From: Promethearchaeota archaeon
Lineage (GTDB): Archaea > Asgardarchaeota > Lokiarchaeia > Sigyniarchaeales > Promethearchaeaceae
Assembly (NCBI GenBank): GCA_004524545.1
Contig: SDNX01000019.1
Coordinates: 1-32,793, forward strand
Reading direction: 5' to 3'
Length of the DNA stretch: 32,793 nucleotides
This document shows positions 17,345-25,574 of this stretch, one piece after another. A program made the position numbers and the translations under genes. Positions within the stretch are counted from its first letter, which is position 1. Each line of letters begins with the position of its first letter. The notes beneath the pieces are model-generated. The model searched no databases. It was not told the origin of the DNA and saw only the letters and a program-made list of their open reading frames with translations.

Positions 17345-17859
17345 ATTTTATAAATTTCTAATGCGTTTGTAATTGGACGATTTGCAAATATTTTCTTAAT
17401 GAACCCAATTTTATGTCTCCCATTTTGGATAATTGCATCAAAATCTTCCTCAATGTCCATAAACAATGATTTATAGTTGAGACTGTTTTCTTGACGAATT
17501 CTCAATTGAAGAAGTAGCGTTCCTACTTTTCGTTCAATTAAGCCAAGTTGAGCTTTGCAAGCGTTTTCTAACCGTTTATTAAATAGAGAAATACGATCAT
17601 TTTCTCCATCATTGGGATTTTCTGGTTGAAATCGTGCTATTATTAGAGCAATGTAAATATCTTGAACGGTCTTGATTAACAAAATGTTATTTTTTGCCTT
17701 GATACTATCCAAGGCTCCAAATTTAGAATCCAGATATCCAAATAAGACTGTTAAAAACCCAGTAGTCAACTCATCGTCATCACACAATGTCGATTTTTCG
17801 TAATCTTTCGAAAATAAACATATTCCCGATCTCTCAAAGATCAAAAGTTTTTGAATCAA
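17341..17859 (-). CDS. hypothetical protein, possible longin-like fold
   Basis: 172 aa; IQKLLIFERSGICLFSKDYEK...FGYLDSKFGALDSIKAKNNILLIKTVQDIYIALIIARF. Confidence 0.6.
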   Translation of the reverse strand: MIQKLLIFERSGICLFSKDYEKSTLCDDDELTTGFLTVLFGYLDSKFGALDSIKAKNNILLIKTVQDIYIALIIARFQPENPNDGENDRISLFNKRLENACKAQLGLIERKVGTLLLQLRIRQENSLNYKSLFMDIEEDFDAIIQNGRHKIGFIKKIFANRPITNALEIYKI

Positions 17860-17957
17860 TATCCTCTACTTCTTTTTCTCGAGAATTATTTAAAGACCGT
17901 AATTATACCTCAAGATACATACGAAGGTAGAGATTTTATTATTCATAATACCAGATT

Positions 17958-18407
17958 TTGTTGGTGGATGAAGTGTCATTAATATATAGAATTGCCGGAT
18001 TAAATGAATTCGAGATAACTTTTGAAGAATATTGTGTACCGTGTAAATTTCAGAGACGTTGTCGATATGGTAAATCTGCTCCTTTGACGCTTGCAATCGA
18101 TTGTAAAGATCTTTTACAAGCTTATGAGAAAGAACGTTACGAACAAATGAAAATCGCCCAAAAAGAAGCAGATATTGAGGATACTTATGAGCAGATTGAA
18201 TCGCGCATTAAAGTAAACACCCGTCAAATATTCTCAAATATATGGAAAAAGAAAATTAAAGAACATAGTGAAGAAATCTTATGTATAAATTCTCGAAAGC
18301 TGGATTCCATGCTAACTTCCCAACGGGGAGGAGAATGGTGGGCAGAATTCGCTAAGGTAATGAAAAAAATATATCAAGATTGTAAAAAACAAACCTCATT
18401 ATCATAA
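17958..18407 (+). CDS. hypothetical protein with N-terminal Cys cluster
   Basis: EYCVPCKFQRRCRYGKSAPLTLAIDC followed by a helical region; TTG or GTG start. Confidence 0.55.
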   Translation: MLVDEVSLIYRIAGLNEFEITFEEYCVPCKFQRRCRYGKSAPLTLAIDCKDLLQAYEKERYEQMKIAQKEADIEDTYEQIESRIKVNTRQIFSNIWKKKIKEHSEEILCINSRKLDSMLTSQRGGEWWAEFAKVMKKIYQDCKKQTSLS

Positions 18408-18421
18408 ATGAAATATCTGAA

Positions 18422-18496
18422 CGGATCCGGCAGGATTCGAACCTGCGATCACCGGATTAGAAGTCCGGTGCCTTATCCTGGCTGGGCAACGGATCC
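18422..18496 (-). tRNA. tRNA-Arg (TCT)
   Basis: Reverse complement GGATCCG..GCCC..GGC..CCGGA-CTTCTAA-TCCGG..GCAGG-TTCGAAT-CCTGC-CGGATCC-G folds as a cloverleaf; no intron; CCA not encoded. Confidence 0.95.
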
Positions 18497-18652
18497 AGAT
18501 TTTCTCTAAATTTAGAGTACCTCATTTAATACTCGATTGTTTTAATTTTTTACTAAATTCGAGGATTAAGTTCAGATTTACGAAACATAGATTAGTTTTT
18601 AGGAATAGTTGAACACTTTTCTATATTACAAAACCAGAGTAATGGTGTACAA

Positions 18653-19744
18653 ATGCCAAAATCCCCAGATCCACAGTTAATTATGGAACGAAATCGATTA
18701 CTTGAAGAAGTTGAACGTTTGAATGAAAAACAACGTGAAAATGATGCAGAAATTCGATCTCGAGGAGAAAAACTAAGTGAATTGGCTTCAGAACTTGATA
18801 GTTTGAAGAAAACCTATGACACAACCAAAACTGAATTAGACTCAGCAAAAGCAACCGTTAATAGATTAGAGATACAGCTAGAAACGACAAGCAAAGAAAA
18901 GGATACACTCACAGATAGTTTGAATAACCTCACAAGTTCATATAAGACTATTTCCTCTACAACAGAAAATTATAATGATGCGAGAGAGAAGATTGCTGAA
19001 TTAGATGCTCAAATTTCTAAGTTAGAAGAAAAAAACCGCGAATTGAATGAGAAAATATTTGCTCTAACCCAAGAAAAAGATGGATTATTAAAAGAAAAAC
19101 TCGAATTTATGGAATCCGTAATGAATGAAAAAATGGAATTGCGAAGTTCTGTCACTAAAATGGAGCATCAACTTCAAATTCAAAAAGAGAAAATTAAAGA
19201 ATTACGCCAAAAAGTCAGAGATAGCGGAGAAGGATTACTCGGAAGCACTATGCAAATTGAACGATTGAAAAAAGAAATTGATACAAAAGCAGCACAAATA
19301 GAAGATATGCGTTCCGATGGAGGAGTAATTAGTGATGAAAGTGGTATACTTAATGATATGGCTTCGTTAGTAGAATTTACTCAAAATGGGATCAAAAACG
19401 TGTCGCGCTCACTACGATTAGTGTGCCCCAATGTTGAATTTTTAGTCGATAATGGAATAGTAGATGCCATTAAGCAAAATTCCAAGAGCCTAATTTTCAA
19501 TTTGGCAGTTCCTATAGGTACTAAATTAAATCAAGGATTAATTGATGATTTAAAGCAATCGGGAGTACGTATCACTAATACTCCAGAAAAAAATATTTTT
19601 GCTATGAATCTTGATAATGCAAAAATTGCTTTGGGAATGGTTTCCGGAATAAAAGCTCGAGTTTTATTTACAGATATTCCTGAACTCGTCAGTCTTTTAA
19701 CAGAAGCATTAATGACACCCTTTGTAAAGGGTGCAAAAGTCTAA
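18653..19744 (+). CDS. long coiled-coil protein with a small C-terminal globular domain
   Basis: About 200 residues of heptad-rich coiled coil then PNVEFLVDNGIVDAIKQNSKSLIFNLAVP...GVRITNTPEKNIFAMNLDNAKIALGMVSG. Confidence 0.75.
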   Translation: MPKSPDPQLIMERNRLLEEVERLNEKQRENDAEIRSRGEKLSELASELDSLKKTYDTTKTELDSAKATVNRLEIQLETTSKEKDTLTDSLNNLTSSYKTISSTTENYNDAREKIAELDAQISKLEEKNRELNEKIFALTQEKDGLLKEKLEFMESVMNEKMELRSSVTKMEHQLQIQKEKIKELRQKVRDSGEGLLGSTMQIERLKKEIDTKAAQIEDMRSDGGVISDESGILNDMASLVEFTQNGIKNVSRSLRLVCPNVEFLVDNGIVDAIKQNSKSLIFNLAVPIGTKLNQGLIDDLKQSGVRITNTPEKNIFAMNLDNAKIALGMVSGIKARVLFTDIPELVSLLTEALMTPFVKGAKV

Positions 19745-20931
19745 TTTTTCTTTCTAATTTTGACATCAATACAGATATTATTCTGATTGGGTGAGTACGA
19801 AAACACTATTCTTTTTTGAACGATTTCCTTGACACATATATTATTATCTTGCAAATTACTTATAAGAATCAGTTCAGTGTCTTCTAATGGATTAGAACTC
19901 TTTAGAAAGGTATAAAGTATTAAGTAAGTATTATCATTTCTCACGTAAGGAACAATATCGGGGATGAATTCGAAAACACGTTCAGGAAGATTCATGATGA
20001 TGTAATCTGTCTTATTTAGGCAAAATTTACCCTCATTTGAATTGTAAAAGTCTCGAAAATCGCCCAAGAATGGATAAATTGATCCAATTAAGCGTTTACT
20101 ATTCAATACTACATTTTTCTTAAAATAATCGAAGGCATCAGGGTTTTTTTCTACACCAAAAATTTTTACATCATGGTTATGCGCTATCTGAACAGAAAAA
20201 GGTCCACATCCTGCAAAACAATCTAAAATTAGTGAATTTTTTTTAATTTCTAACGAACTTACACGATTACGTTCAAAACTAAGTCGAGAAGAAAAAAACA
20301 TTTTCGTGGGATCCACATGAAACATGCAATTGTTCTCCTTATGGAGGGTAGATGTTTGATTAGATCCAGCTATCATTTCATATTTTCGCACCCTGTATTC
20401 TCCTGAAATATTCCCCCCTTTTCTGAGCACAGTTGTGATATTTTTGTGAAGTTTGATGATAGTTTCCCCAACCAGAGAGAGGATATTTTGCACTTCTGAC
20501 ATTGAACCGACAATCTCAGAGATTTCCCCCCAACGGTCTAATTCTAAAATTGCAAGATTTCCTATTGTATCAAAAGCTTGAGGAATATACTCTAATATAT
20601 CCGGAGAGAGAATTTCTCGTAAATTTTCGTGTAAATTCGTTGTTGTTCGGGTTAAAAGCCACTCATTCTTCCATGGCAATGAAATTATATCAATTTCCTC
20701 AGCGATTTCTTTTTTCAACAAATGAAGAGATTTTTCTTTTAATTCCAGATTAGTAATTAAAATTGGAACATGTCTCGTTTCTTCTTCATCGATTTTCATA
20801 ATCTTAACTTCAGGATCTCGTATAATTCCTGCTGATTGAGCAAATTCCGTTCTTAAAAAATCCAATAGAGATTCTACTACATAGACTGGTGAAATAATGA
20901 AATATTGGAATTCTTTTCGCGCTTCACTCAA
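19741..20931 (-). CDS. Trm5/TYW2-family class I SAM-dependent tRNA methyltransferase
   Basis: FHVDPTKMFFSSRLSFERNRV, ILDCFAGCGPFSVQIA, GVEKNPDAFDYFKKNVVLN, DYIIMNLPE. Confidence 0.87.
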   Translation of the reverse strand: MSEARKEFQYFIISPVYVVESLLDFLRTEFAQSAGIIRDPEVKIMKIDEEETRHVPILITNLELKEKSLHLLKKEIAEEIDIISLPWKNEWLLTRTTTNLHENLREILSPDILEYIPQAFDTIGNLAILELDRWGEISEIVGSMSEVQNILSLVGETIIKLHKNITTVLRKGGNISGEYRVRKYEMIAGSNQTSTLHKENNCMFHVDPTKMFFSSRLSFERNRVSSLEIKKNSLILDCFAGCGPFSVQIAHNHDVKIFGVEKNPDAFDYFKKNVVLNSKRLIGSIYPFLGDFRDFYNSNEGKFCLNKTDYIIMNLPERVFEFIPDIVPYVRNDNTYLILYTFLKSSNPLEDTELILISNLQDNNICVKEIVQKRIVFSYSPNQNNICIDVKIRKKN

Positions 20932-20932
20932 C

Positions 20933-21367
20933 TTAATTCTCTTCTATCAAATAAATTTGGATTAATGCTTTAACGGATGAATCTTGAAGTAACGATACGA
21001 TGTTTCTATTAATATCAATTGCTGCTTTTGTACAAGCAATCATGATTGTGCGATCACAAATATAGGTACTTTTACGGAAAACCATGTCATGAGGATGAGT
21101 TAAGAGAAGATTGGGATGTCCATATCCAATAAATTCATCTGTATGCACATTGGATGTTAGACGTACTAAAAATTTATGATCCCCCCGTAAAAATTGCTTG
21201 GTTTCCTCATTAAGGTTTAAACAACTCTTCGATGATCTCATTCCTAGGACACATGTACCCCGAAGTGTCAATTGAGAATCATTTGTAAATTCTAAGGTGG
21301 ATTTATGAGTGGATTTTAAATTTTCATGTCCTTCTACGATAAATTCTTCTAATAACACAGTTTTCAT
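20933..21367 (-). CDS. DUF371 family archaeal protein
   Basis: VEGHENLKSTHKSTLEFTND...LTLRGTCVLGMRSSKSC...GYGHPNLLLTHPHDMVFRKSTYICDRTIMIACTKAA. Confidence 0.85.
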   Translation of the reverse strand: MKTVLLEEFIVEGHENLKSTHKSTLEFTNDSQLTLRGTCVLGMRSSKSCLNLNEETKQFLRGDHKFLVRLTSNVHTDEFIGYGHPNLLLTHPHDMVFRKSTYICDRTIMIACTKAAIDINRNIVSLLQDSSVKALIQIYLIEEN

Positions 21368-21550
21368 ACTCTAGCCAGTTTGAATAGGTAATATGTAGAT
21401 TATTATCCATCTGGTAATTAGGGTTTTTATGACGTCATCTCGGAACATGTACGTCGATAAAATTTTAATAAGATGATACTTAATGTAATGCATATCTTTG
21501 TATTAAATAACTCAAAGATTGGATTATTTGCTATAAAAACACTCACTTTT

Positions 21551-21626
21551 GGGCGTGTAGCATAGCCTGGATTAATGCGCTCGGCTGATAACCGGGAGAC
21601 CGGGGGTCCGAATCCCCCCATGCCCA
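21551..21626 (+). tRNA. tRNA-Ile (GAT)
   Basis: GGGCGTG..GCA..TGC..CTCGG-CTGATAA-CCGGG..GGGGG-TCCGAAT-CCCCC-CATGCCC-A; cloverleaf with GAT anticodon; CCA not encoded. Confidence 0.94.
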
Positions 21627-21684
21627 TCATTTTTAAATTTATAGTTAGATTTTTAATTTTCATTTTGAGAAACTATTTGTGTAG

Positions 21685-21692
21685 TTAAATAC
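21685..21692 (+). promoter_or_regulatory. candidate TATA box for the class II aldolase gene
   Basis: ttaaatac, about 24 nt upstream of the ATG at 21712. Confidence 0.35.
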
Positions 21693-21711
21693 AATTTTTC
21701 AGCTGAGTATC

Positions 21712-22437
21712 ATGAAAACGAGTGAACGAGAACTTATCTGGTCATTAAAAGAACGATTATGCGAAGTTGCAATCCGTACAATGGAACTTGGTTTTAATAT
21801 CGGTAGTGCAGGAAATGTGAGTGTTAGGATCCCTGAAAAAGAAGAAGTACTTATTACTCCCTCCCAAGTGGATTATGATCAAATTACTCCTTATCAGATT
21901 GTCCATATTGATTTTGAAACCAAGCAGTTAGATGGAGATTGGACACCCTCATCTGAGAAAATGATGCATACTGCAGTATATAAAGCACGTCCAGATGTAC
22001 AAGCTATAATTCATATGCATAGCCGATATGCATCAGTACTGAGCTCGACTGGTAATGGGATTCGTCCACTCTTGGAAGAAATGATCATGTCTTTAGGGGG
22101 AGAAATACAACTCGCGAAATTTTCAAAGGTTGGTTCCAAGGAATTAGGAGATAATGCAGTGGAAGCGTTGGGAACAAGAAAAGCAGTCTTATTAACCAAT
22201 CATGGAGCGCTAGTTTGCGGGAAAAGTCTAGAAGAAGTCTTACGACTAGCTCAAGTGGTGGAAGAGCACGCAGAATTATATTATCTTGCATTATCCTTGG
22301 GAAAATCAAAAATATCAGAAATTCCTGAAGAAGCTCAAAAATACCATAAAATGATTTATGATGCATTTAATCGGGTGAAGAGAGAGAAGAAACCAAAAAA
22401 ATCCGATAAGAATCAAGTGAAATCAGAACGAATGTAA
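21712..22437 (+). CDS. class II aldolase/adducin family protein (fuculose-1-phosphate aldolase-like)
   Basis: GFNIGSAGNVSVRIP, ITPSQVDYDQI, PSSEKMMHTAVYKARPDVQAIIHMHSRYASVLS, LLTNHGALVCGKSLEEVL. Confidence 0.9.
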   Translation: MKTSERELIWSLKERLCEVAIRTMELGFNIGSAGNVSVRIPEKEEVLITPSQVDYDQITPYQIVHIDFETKQLDGDWTPSSEKMMHTAVYKARPDVQAIIHMHSRYASVLSSTGNGIRPLLEEMIMSLGGEIQLAKFSKVGSKELGDNAVEALGTRKAVLLTNHGALVCGKSLEEVLRLAQVVEEHAELYYLALSLGKSKISEIPEEAQKYHKMIYDAFNRVKREKKPKKSDKNQVKSERM

Positions 22438-23279
22438 GAAAACACATAATCCAGATTTTCTTTTATTTTTTGGGTGTTATATCCCTGCCCTCTATCGAGA
22501 TTAATTCTTCTTTGAACCACTGCAGCAGCTTCTGTTCGTACATACTCTAGAAATGATGGAATTATTTGTGTGATGGGTATGTCTTGAAATTCAGGGGACA
22601 AAAGGATTCTTCGGATCAAATAAACTCCAATTTTTGCCTTTTCTGTTAATTTTAACCCCTCAATTACTCCTGGATAAGCCCCTAAAATAGAAAAATATAA
22701 GGTTGCAAATACTTTAAGGAGACTTTTTTCATCCGATACCCCCAATTCCTCAAAATCTACTCCATAAATTGTATCTTGATGTAAAATAAAATTTCGGATA
22801 TGACAATCCAAGGGAACTAACTTATAGACATTTGAGAATCTAATAACCCATTGCAATAAATCAGTTATTACTTGTTGTAATAAAGGTTGATTCCACGGAT
22901 CTTCCATTTGTGTGGTAAACATATCCATTGTATTTTCCCCTTGGATGTATTGAGTAATAATATAGTCGTCACCTTTATGGATAAGCTCTGGAATTGCATA
23001 TTTTATCTCAGGAAGGTTATCCGATTTAGAAAAAATATTTTTTTGTCCAAAAGAATAAATTTTTTTTTCGTTTTGTAATGAATCTGCCGAGGAGAACAGT
23101 TTTAGCACAATAGGTCTTTTTGCATTCGGGGATATCGAAAGAACGAGATTTTTCTTACTTTTTTCTATCTTGCATATTTCGGGACAGATTGATTGGGAAT
23201 CGAAAACATTTGTTTCTTCAAGAATTTCGCGGATTCTATGGTTTTGAATGTCAGTGAGATCGGGCAGATTGCATTCCAT
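22413..23279 (-). CDS. protein-kinase-like/APH-fold protein
   Basis: YIITQYIQGENTMDMF (hinge-like), VPLDCHIRNFIL (catalytic-loop-like), IYGVDFEELG (DFG-like). Confidence 0.6.
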   Translation of the reverse strand: MECNLPDLTDIQNHRIREILEETNVFDSQSICPEICKIEKSKKNLVLSISPNAKRPIVLKLFSSADSLQNEKKIYSFGQKNIFSKSDNLPEIKYAIPELIHKGDDYIITQYIQGENTMDMFTTQMEDPWNQPLLQQVITDLLQWVIRFSNVYKLVPLDCHIRNFILHQDTIYGVDFEELGVSDEKSLLKVFATLYFSILGAYPGVIEGLKLTEKAKIGVYLIRRILLSPEFQDIPITQIIPSFLEYVRTEAAAVVQRRINLDRGQGYNTQKIKENLDYVFSYIRSDFT

Positions 23280-23393
23280 ACTAGTTCTTAGATTCTAAAT
23301 CTGTTAAATATATCACATAGCCAATGGTATGTGTATCATCCCCATGATACGTCTCCTCATTAATTAAATAGATGATATTTTTTTTGAGAACAA

Positions 23394-23609
23394 ATGGAAG
23401 CCTATAATCTAGTAAAAATTATTCAAGAGTATCAAGTAGAAAAACAGAAAATTAACCAAATCAACCAGATGCAAGAATTAGTTGACATCATGCTACGACG
23501 CGCGATTACTCGCAAAGATGAGGGGCAACTCCGTGAGATGTCAAAGCGGATTTCATCTTTCTATCTCAAGGAGCTTTTCCCCCAGAAAATAGATGATTTT
23601 GCTTACTGA
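23394..23609 (+). CDS. small hypothetical protein
   Basis: 71 aa ORF in an otherwise empty gap directly upstream of glmS, same strand. Confidence 0.45.
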   Translation: MEAYNLVKIIQEYQVEKQKINQINQMQELVDIMLRRAITRKDEGQLREMSKRISSFYLKELFPQKIDDFAY

Positions 23610-23653
23610 TCCTATGCTTTTTTTCCTAGAATATCTTATAGAAGACGATATTC

Positions 23654-25504
23654 ATGTGTGGAATTTTTGGAATAATCTCTAATAAGTCGAATTTAGAAGT
23701 CGGGAAACTAATTCGGGAAGGGTTAGAGAGACTAGAGTATCGTGGATATGATTCTGCTGGAATTGCTGTAGTCAATAATGGAGCTATTGAATTACGGAAA
23801 AAATCTGGTCGTATCGCAGATATTAATAAAAATGGGTGGCTTGATTCAATCCCAGGCCAATTTGGTGTTGGACATACCCGATGGGCAACCCATGGTAAAC
23901 CGGTTCAACACAATGCTCATCCACATCTCGATTGCACAGGGAAAATTGGAATTGTGCATAACGGAATTGTAGAAAATTATCAAGATCTGAGAAAAGAACT
24001 ACTTCTTCGCGGTCATGATTTTAAATCTGATACAGATACGGAAGTATTCACGCACCTGATTGAGGAATTTATTGCCAAAGGCTTTGATCTCAAGGATTCG
24101 GTGATCCAAACAGTAAAGAAGTGTCGTGGAGCCTATGGAGTTGTTGTAATCCATGCAGATACCCCTGACTATATGATCGTAGCGCGCAAGGAATCCCCAT
24201 TGGTTTTAGGAATTATCCCCGGAGAATCTACGTATTGTGCAAGTGACATTCCCGCCTTTCTTCCCTTAACTCGAGAGGCAATTATTCTAGATGATGACGA
24301 GGTAGCAATATTAAAGCCTGGAGAAGTGGAAATTTATGGAGTACACGAAGGAAAGAAAAAAAATATATCTCCATTCGAAGTGAGTTATTCCATTGATGCG
24401 GCACAAAAAAGTTTAGATGGAGTCCAATTCCCGTGGTATATGATTAAAGAATTGCATGAAGTCCCCCAAAAAATCAAAGAACAGGTACAAATCCCGCAAA
24501 CTGATCTGGATGGATTTTGCAAGGCAATTATGGATGCTGATCATGTATTTATCACTGCTGCTGGGAGTTCTTACTATGCGGCACTCGCAGGAAAATTTCA
24601 GATAACACGTTGTGGGGGACCTTATATAGACGCAGTTTTATGCTCTGAATTTGTAGATCTTGTTCCAAAATTATCGAAAAATTCTTTGGTCATTGCGATT
24701 TCCCAATCGGGAGAAACAGCAGACACAATAGAAGCAGTGCGCTATGCTCGGGATAAATGGAATGCGAAGATATGTTCAATTGTAAATGTGGTGGGATCCT
24801 CACTCACTAGGTATTCTGATCATGTTCTCATTACCACTGCGGGGCCAGAAATCGCAGTTGCTTCTCAAAAAGCATTTTGTACTCAAGTAACAGCATTGAG
24901 TTTAATAGGATTGCGAATTGCAGAACTTCATAACACCATTTCAAAAAATGAGGTGACTATGTATAAAGAAGCATTAGCAGCCACTTCCAAAATTACCCAA
25001 CAGATACTCGTTGAACAAGGAAAGATCAAAGAAATCGCAGGTAAATTAATGGATTTCGAAAATGTATATTTCTTGGCTCGAGGAATTTCTTCTGCTGCGG
25101 CCTTAGAAGGTGCATTGAAGTTAAAAGAAGTAGCATATATTCACACCGAAGCATATGCAGCTGGTGAAAGTAAGCATGGGCCAATTGCGCTTATCGAAGA
25201 CGGATTCCCTGTTATCTTCGTTTCACCTCCAGATGAAACCTATGATAGAATGATAGGTAACGTAATGGAAATGAAGAGTAGAGGTGCGGTTGTATATTCA
25301 ATCGTTTCAGCAACCGACGAAAAAATCACTTCAATCTCGGATTACACTATTCGGATTCCCTTTTTGGATTCAAAATATGCAATTGATACCTGTGTGGTTC
25401 CTTGTGCATTCGTTTTACAATTAATGGCATATTTCATTTCCATAAAAAAAGGATTAGATCCCGATAAACCCCGCAATCTCGCCAAATCTGTTACAGTTAA
25501 ATAA
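23654..25504 (+). CDS. glmS: glutamine--fructose-6-phosphate aminotransferase (isomerizing)
   Basis: MCGIFGIIS N-terminal nucleophile; GHTRWATHGKP; SIS-domain motifs SQSGETADTIEAVRYAR, ESKHGPIALIEDG; C-terminal DPDKPRNLAKSVTVK. Confidence 0.97.
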   Translation: MCGIFGIISNKSNLEVGKLIREGLERLEYRGYDSAGIAVVNNGAIELRKKSGRIADINKNGWLDSIPGQFGVGHTRWATHGKPVQHNAHPHLDCTGKIGIVHNGIVENYQDLRKELLLRGHDFKSDTDTEVFTHLIEEFIAKGFDLKDSVIQTVKKCRGAYGVVVIHADTPDYMIVARKESPLVLGIIPGESTYCASDIPAFLPLTREAIILDDDEVAILKPGEVEIYGVHEGKKKNISPFEVSYSIDAAQKSLDGVQFPWYMIKELHEVPQKIKEQVQIPQTDLDGFCKAIMDADHVFITAAGSSYYAALAGKFQITRCGGPYIDAVLCSEFVDLVPKLSKNSLVIAISQSGETADTIEAVRYARDKWNAKICSIVNVVGSSLTRYSDHVLITTAGPEIAVASQKAFCTQVTALSLIGLRIAELHNTISKNEVTMYKEALAATSKITQQILVEQGKIKEIAGKLMDFENVYFLARGISSAAALEGALKLKEVAYIHTEAYAAGESKHGPIALIEDGFPVIFVSPPDETYDRMIGNVMEMKSRGAVVYSIVSATDEKITSISDYTIRIPFLDSKYAIDTCVVPCAFVLQLMAYFISIKKGLDPDKPRNLAKSVTVK

Positions 25505-25574
25505 TTATAGAATGTTATAGGCACATATTTTTATCCACACATTCTTTTTTGTTGTTATCCATAAATAAAAACGG

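Noticed and set aside
21427-21663. Minus-strand 78-aa ORF (MGMGGFGPPVSRLSAERINPGYATRPK)
   Set aside because: It is the antisense translation of tRNA-Ile, a common spurious ORF.
22011-22366. Minus-strand ORFs overlapping the class II aldolase
   Set aside because: Antisense to a strongly recognised enzyme gene.
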